Shown here one piece after another: positions 62,505 to 64,000 of a stretch of DNA of 64,000 bases (position 1 is the first letter of the stretch; each line of letters opens with the position of its first letter). Below the pieces are notes generated by a model. It saw nothing but the letters and a program-made list of their open reading frames with translations, had not been told where the DNA came from and searched no databases. Both the position numbers and the translations under genes were made by a program. Location of the stretch: the NCBI RefSeq assembly GCF_000230715.2, contig NC_019792.1, forward strand, positions 2,914,001-2,978,000, written 5' to 3'. Source of the stretch: Natronobacterium gregoryi SP2. GTDB taxonomy: Archaea > Halobacteriota > Halobacteria > Halobacteriales > Natrialbaceae.

Positions 62505-62696
62505 CGGCTCGCCGAACTCGTTTGTGAAGGCCGGCTGTGTACCAGTGTACCGATACAGGTGCCGGGCAGGTCGTGGCGACACCGGAGACGACGAATGACA
62601 GCCAGTACGAGCCCGGATTTGTGAACCGTCTCGAGGCCAATCCCCGAGGCACTCGCCTTGCTTATCTGTAGATGGGGTGCAACGGACGGGGTGGGT

Positions 62697-62704
62697 ATTA
62701 TACG
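62697..62704 (+). promoter_or_regulatory. TATA box of the CBS-domain gene
   Basis: TATTATAC about 29 bases before the ATG at 62733, consistent with a short-leader transcript. Confidence 0.5.
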
Positions 62705-62732
62705 CTCGAGCGTGGAGAGGGTAACTTGAGCC

Positions 62733-63155
62733 ATGCCAGTCGAAAACCTCGCGCGAAGCGATATCGTCACGGCAACGACCGACGAATCGATTCAAGAGAT
62801 TGCAGCGACGATGGCGGCAGAAAACGTCGGCAGTGTCGTGATCACTGACGGCGACGAGCCAGCCGGCATCGTGACCGACCGCGATCTCACACTCCAGGTG
62901 ATCGCCGAAGGCGAGAGTGCCGACGGGATGACCGCAGAAGACGTCATGTCGACGGATCTGTGTACGATCGAACACGATGGCGGATTCTACGAGGCGACCG
63001 AACTGATGAGCGAACACGGCGTTCGTCGGCTCCCGGTCGTCGACTCCGACGGCGAGTTGACCGGTATCATCACGGTCGACGATCTGCACGAACTGCTGGC
63101 AGACGAACACCAGCAACTCGCAGCGGTCGTACAGGCACAGCGACCCCCCTACTGA
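62733..63155 (+). CDS. CBS-domain pair protein
   Basis: A 140-residue protein made of two CBS motifs, together one Bateman module. The first is LARSDIVTATTDESIQEIAA ... SVVITDGDEPAGIVTDRDL and the second EDVMSTDLCTIEHDGGFYEA ... RRLPVVDSDGELTGIITVDDL. These modules bind adenosine nucleotides and regulate partner proteins. No enzyme domain is attached. A TATA box precedes it at short distance. Confidence 0.93.
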   Translation: MPVENLARSDIVTATTDESIQEIAATMAAENVGSVVITDGDEPAGIVTDRDLTLQVIAEGESADGMTAEDVMSTDLCTIEHDGGFYEATELMSEHGVRRLPVVDSDGELTGIITVDDLHELLADEHQQLAAVVQAQRPPY

Positions 63156-63850
63156 GCTTCGGCACCAGCCACCGTCTTCCCTGCAGTTACGAGGCGACGA
63201 GCCGGCCGTTCCGTTGCTTTCGTCCATTTTACCGGACTCGAGTCCGAACCGTCGGTATCTCCCCCCACCTTACTTCGGGCTGAGCCCCACCCCAAGAGTC
63301 AGCGTGGGAACTGACTTCTCCCACGACTGATGTCGTGGGGTTGTACTGGCCACAGACCAGCGCCCGTCACAGACGAGCATCCCCACGTGGGAGTTCGCCG
63401 GTCGGCTGTCGGCGTCTTGAGCCAAGTCAGTGTGGCTCCTGAGCGGGACAGCGGCTTTGGTGGGCTTGCCCCAGCCTCGGCAGGCCACCCTACGGGCAGC
63501 CTGCCACTCGAGCTTACACGCTTCATCACGAGTGAACTCGTGGGCGTTCGTGCTGTTCTCGCTGTACCGGCGCGTGTTCACGGTGTCGACCGCCTCGGGG
63601 TCAAGTCTCGTGGCATTCGCCCCGATTCGTCTGTGGACATCGTGGTCTTGCACCGCTTGGTATATGAACGGGGAGCGAGACTCCGGACACACCACGGGTT
63701 CGTCAGTGACGGTGCCTCGGAGACCGCCGTCGTTCACCACCGGTAATCGATACAGTCTGCCGTCGCCGATTACTGCCGATCGCCAGCCTGGTGTCGGCAA
63801 TCGGGGTGGCAGGACAGCAAACCGGCCGAGTTACGGTTCGTAGCCGCTTC
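63156..63850. other. Gene-poor region with possible IS200/IS605-like remnant
   Basis: A 176-codon minus-strand frame (63270-63800) is part protein-like (NTRRYSENSTNAHEFTRDEA) but matches no family I know. It is followed on that strand by the overlapping hairpins listed next. It may be a decayed tnpB-type gene with its right end. Nothing else is supported. Confidence 0.3.
63300..63340 (-). repeat. Overlapping alternative hairpins
   Basis: CCCACGAC-TGAT-GTCGTGGG (8-bp stem) and GTGGGA/TCCCAC (6-bp stem) share the same CCCAC, so only one can form at a time. Stem-loops of the form CCCACGAC-loop-GTCGTGGG occur at right ends of IS200/IS605 elements. Confidence 0.45.
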
Positions 63851-64000
63851 TCAGTCGCGTGGCGGAGCCTCTGGATCTTCGTCTGCCAGGAGTGTGTGCT
63901 CGATGAGGCTCGCGGTGGCCCGGCGAATCCGCTTCGACAGCGCACTATCGCTTACGTTCTCCTTCGCAGCGAGGTCGGCGAGCTGGCACTCGCGTGGCGT
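63851..64000 (-). CDS. HTH_10 (Bat-like) regulator, C-terminal end, cut by the window
   Basis: The last 49 codons of a minus-strand gene that continues past the right edge. The residues TPRECQLADLAAKENVSDSALSKRIRRATASLIEHTLL form the end of an HTH_10 domain, as in the bacterio-opsin activator family. It is the third such protein in the window. Confidence 0.85.
   Translation of the reverse strand, partial: TPRECQLADLAAKENVSDSALSKRIRRATASLIEHTLLADEDPEAPPRD

Noticed and set aside
1-64000. rRNA genes, replication origin (orc/cdc6 with repeats) or riboswitches
   Set aside because: No rRNA-like sequence, no Cdc6 gene and no recognisable riboswitch aptamer were seen on either strand.

Overview
The window reads as the chromosome of an extreme halophile of the haloarchaea (class Halobacteria, most like the Natrialbales). 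The signs are high-GC, very acidic proteins, many Tat signals with twin arginines, a halorhodopsin, an archaeal lycopene cyclase, HTH_10 'bacterio-opsin activator' regulators, GfcR, a haloarchaeal smc-scpA pair and leaderless-type promoters. Apart from one tRNA-Val(CAC) there are no RNA genes, and there is no CRISPR array.

Layout. 1-5.6 kb is accessory-looking: a lower-GC ABC exporter pair, a decayed gene fragment with two in-frame TAG codons, and a very large IS4-type DDE transposase. 5.6-12.3 kb holds regulators (PadR, winged helix, DUF7344, membrane-anchored winged helix), a DUF1616 membrane protein and a 635-residue acidic repeat protein, then an array of palindromic 88-bp elements. 12.5-18.6 kb has an NDP-sugar epimerase, pyrC, pyrD and a PAP2 phosphatase. 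18.9 kb is the tRNA, followed by a CcdA/TlpA-like redox pair. 21.3-25.7 kb carries secreted hydrolases: a subtilase, an Ntn-type amidase and a metzincin-like protein. 26.3-31.3 kb is scpA-smc and a coiled-coil gene. 31.7-41.8 kb has an acyl-CoA synthetase, crtY, halorhodopsin, an APC-USP transporter and a Bat-like sensor. 41.9-49.7 kb has the lactate-utilisation genes lutB(A)-lutC, a GIDE-domain protein, gcvT-gcvH and a halolysin. 50-56.3 kb has a NYN nuclease, an alpha/beta hydrolase lacking its usual His, panB, two HAD proteins, a second Bat-like regulator with a coupled 33-aa ORF, and gfcR. 56.5-63.2 kb has a USP protein, a TauE/SafE exporter with a 48-aa partner, a second APC-USP transporter, a cysteine-bearing winged-helix regulator and a CBS protein. 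The right edge cuts a third HTH_10 regulator.

How parts work together. Translationally coupled pairs (1-8 nt overlaps) mark the ABC exporter, smc-scpA, lutC-lutB, gcvT-gcvH, the 33-aa ORF with bat, and a zinc-ribbon ORF with a membrane protein. CrtY makes beta-carotene, the precursor of the retinal used by halorhodopsin. LutABC oxidises lactate. PyrC and PyrD are two steps of UMP synthesis.

The least explained signal is a pair of dispersed hairpin families. One (about 70-105 bp, core TGATACGGTTTGCTGTC) has about seven copies, four of which begin exactly at a gene's TGA stop codon. The other (exactly 88 bp, CTAG at both ends) forms a three-unit array sharing CTAG junctions at 12059-12314. It recurs singly at 21027, and at 51440-51527, where it fills the gap between two convergent genes and supplies both TAG stops.
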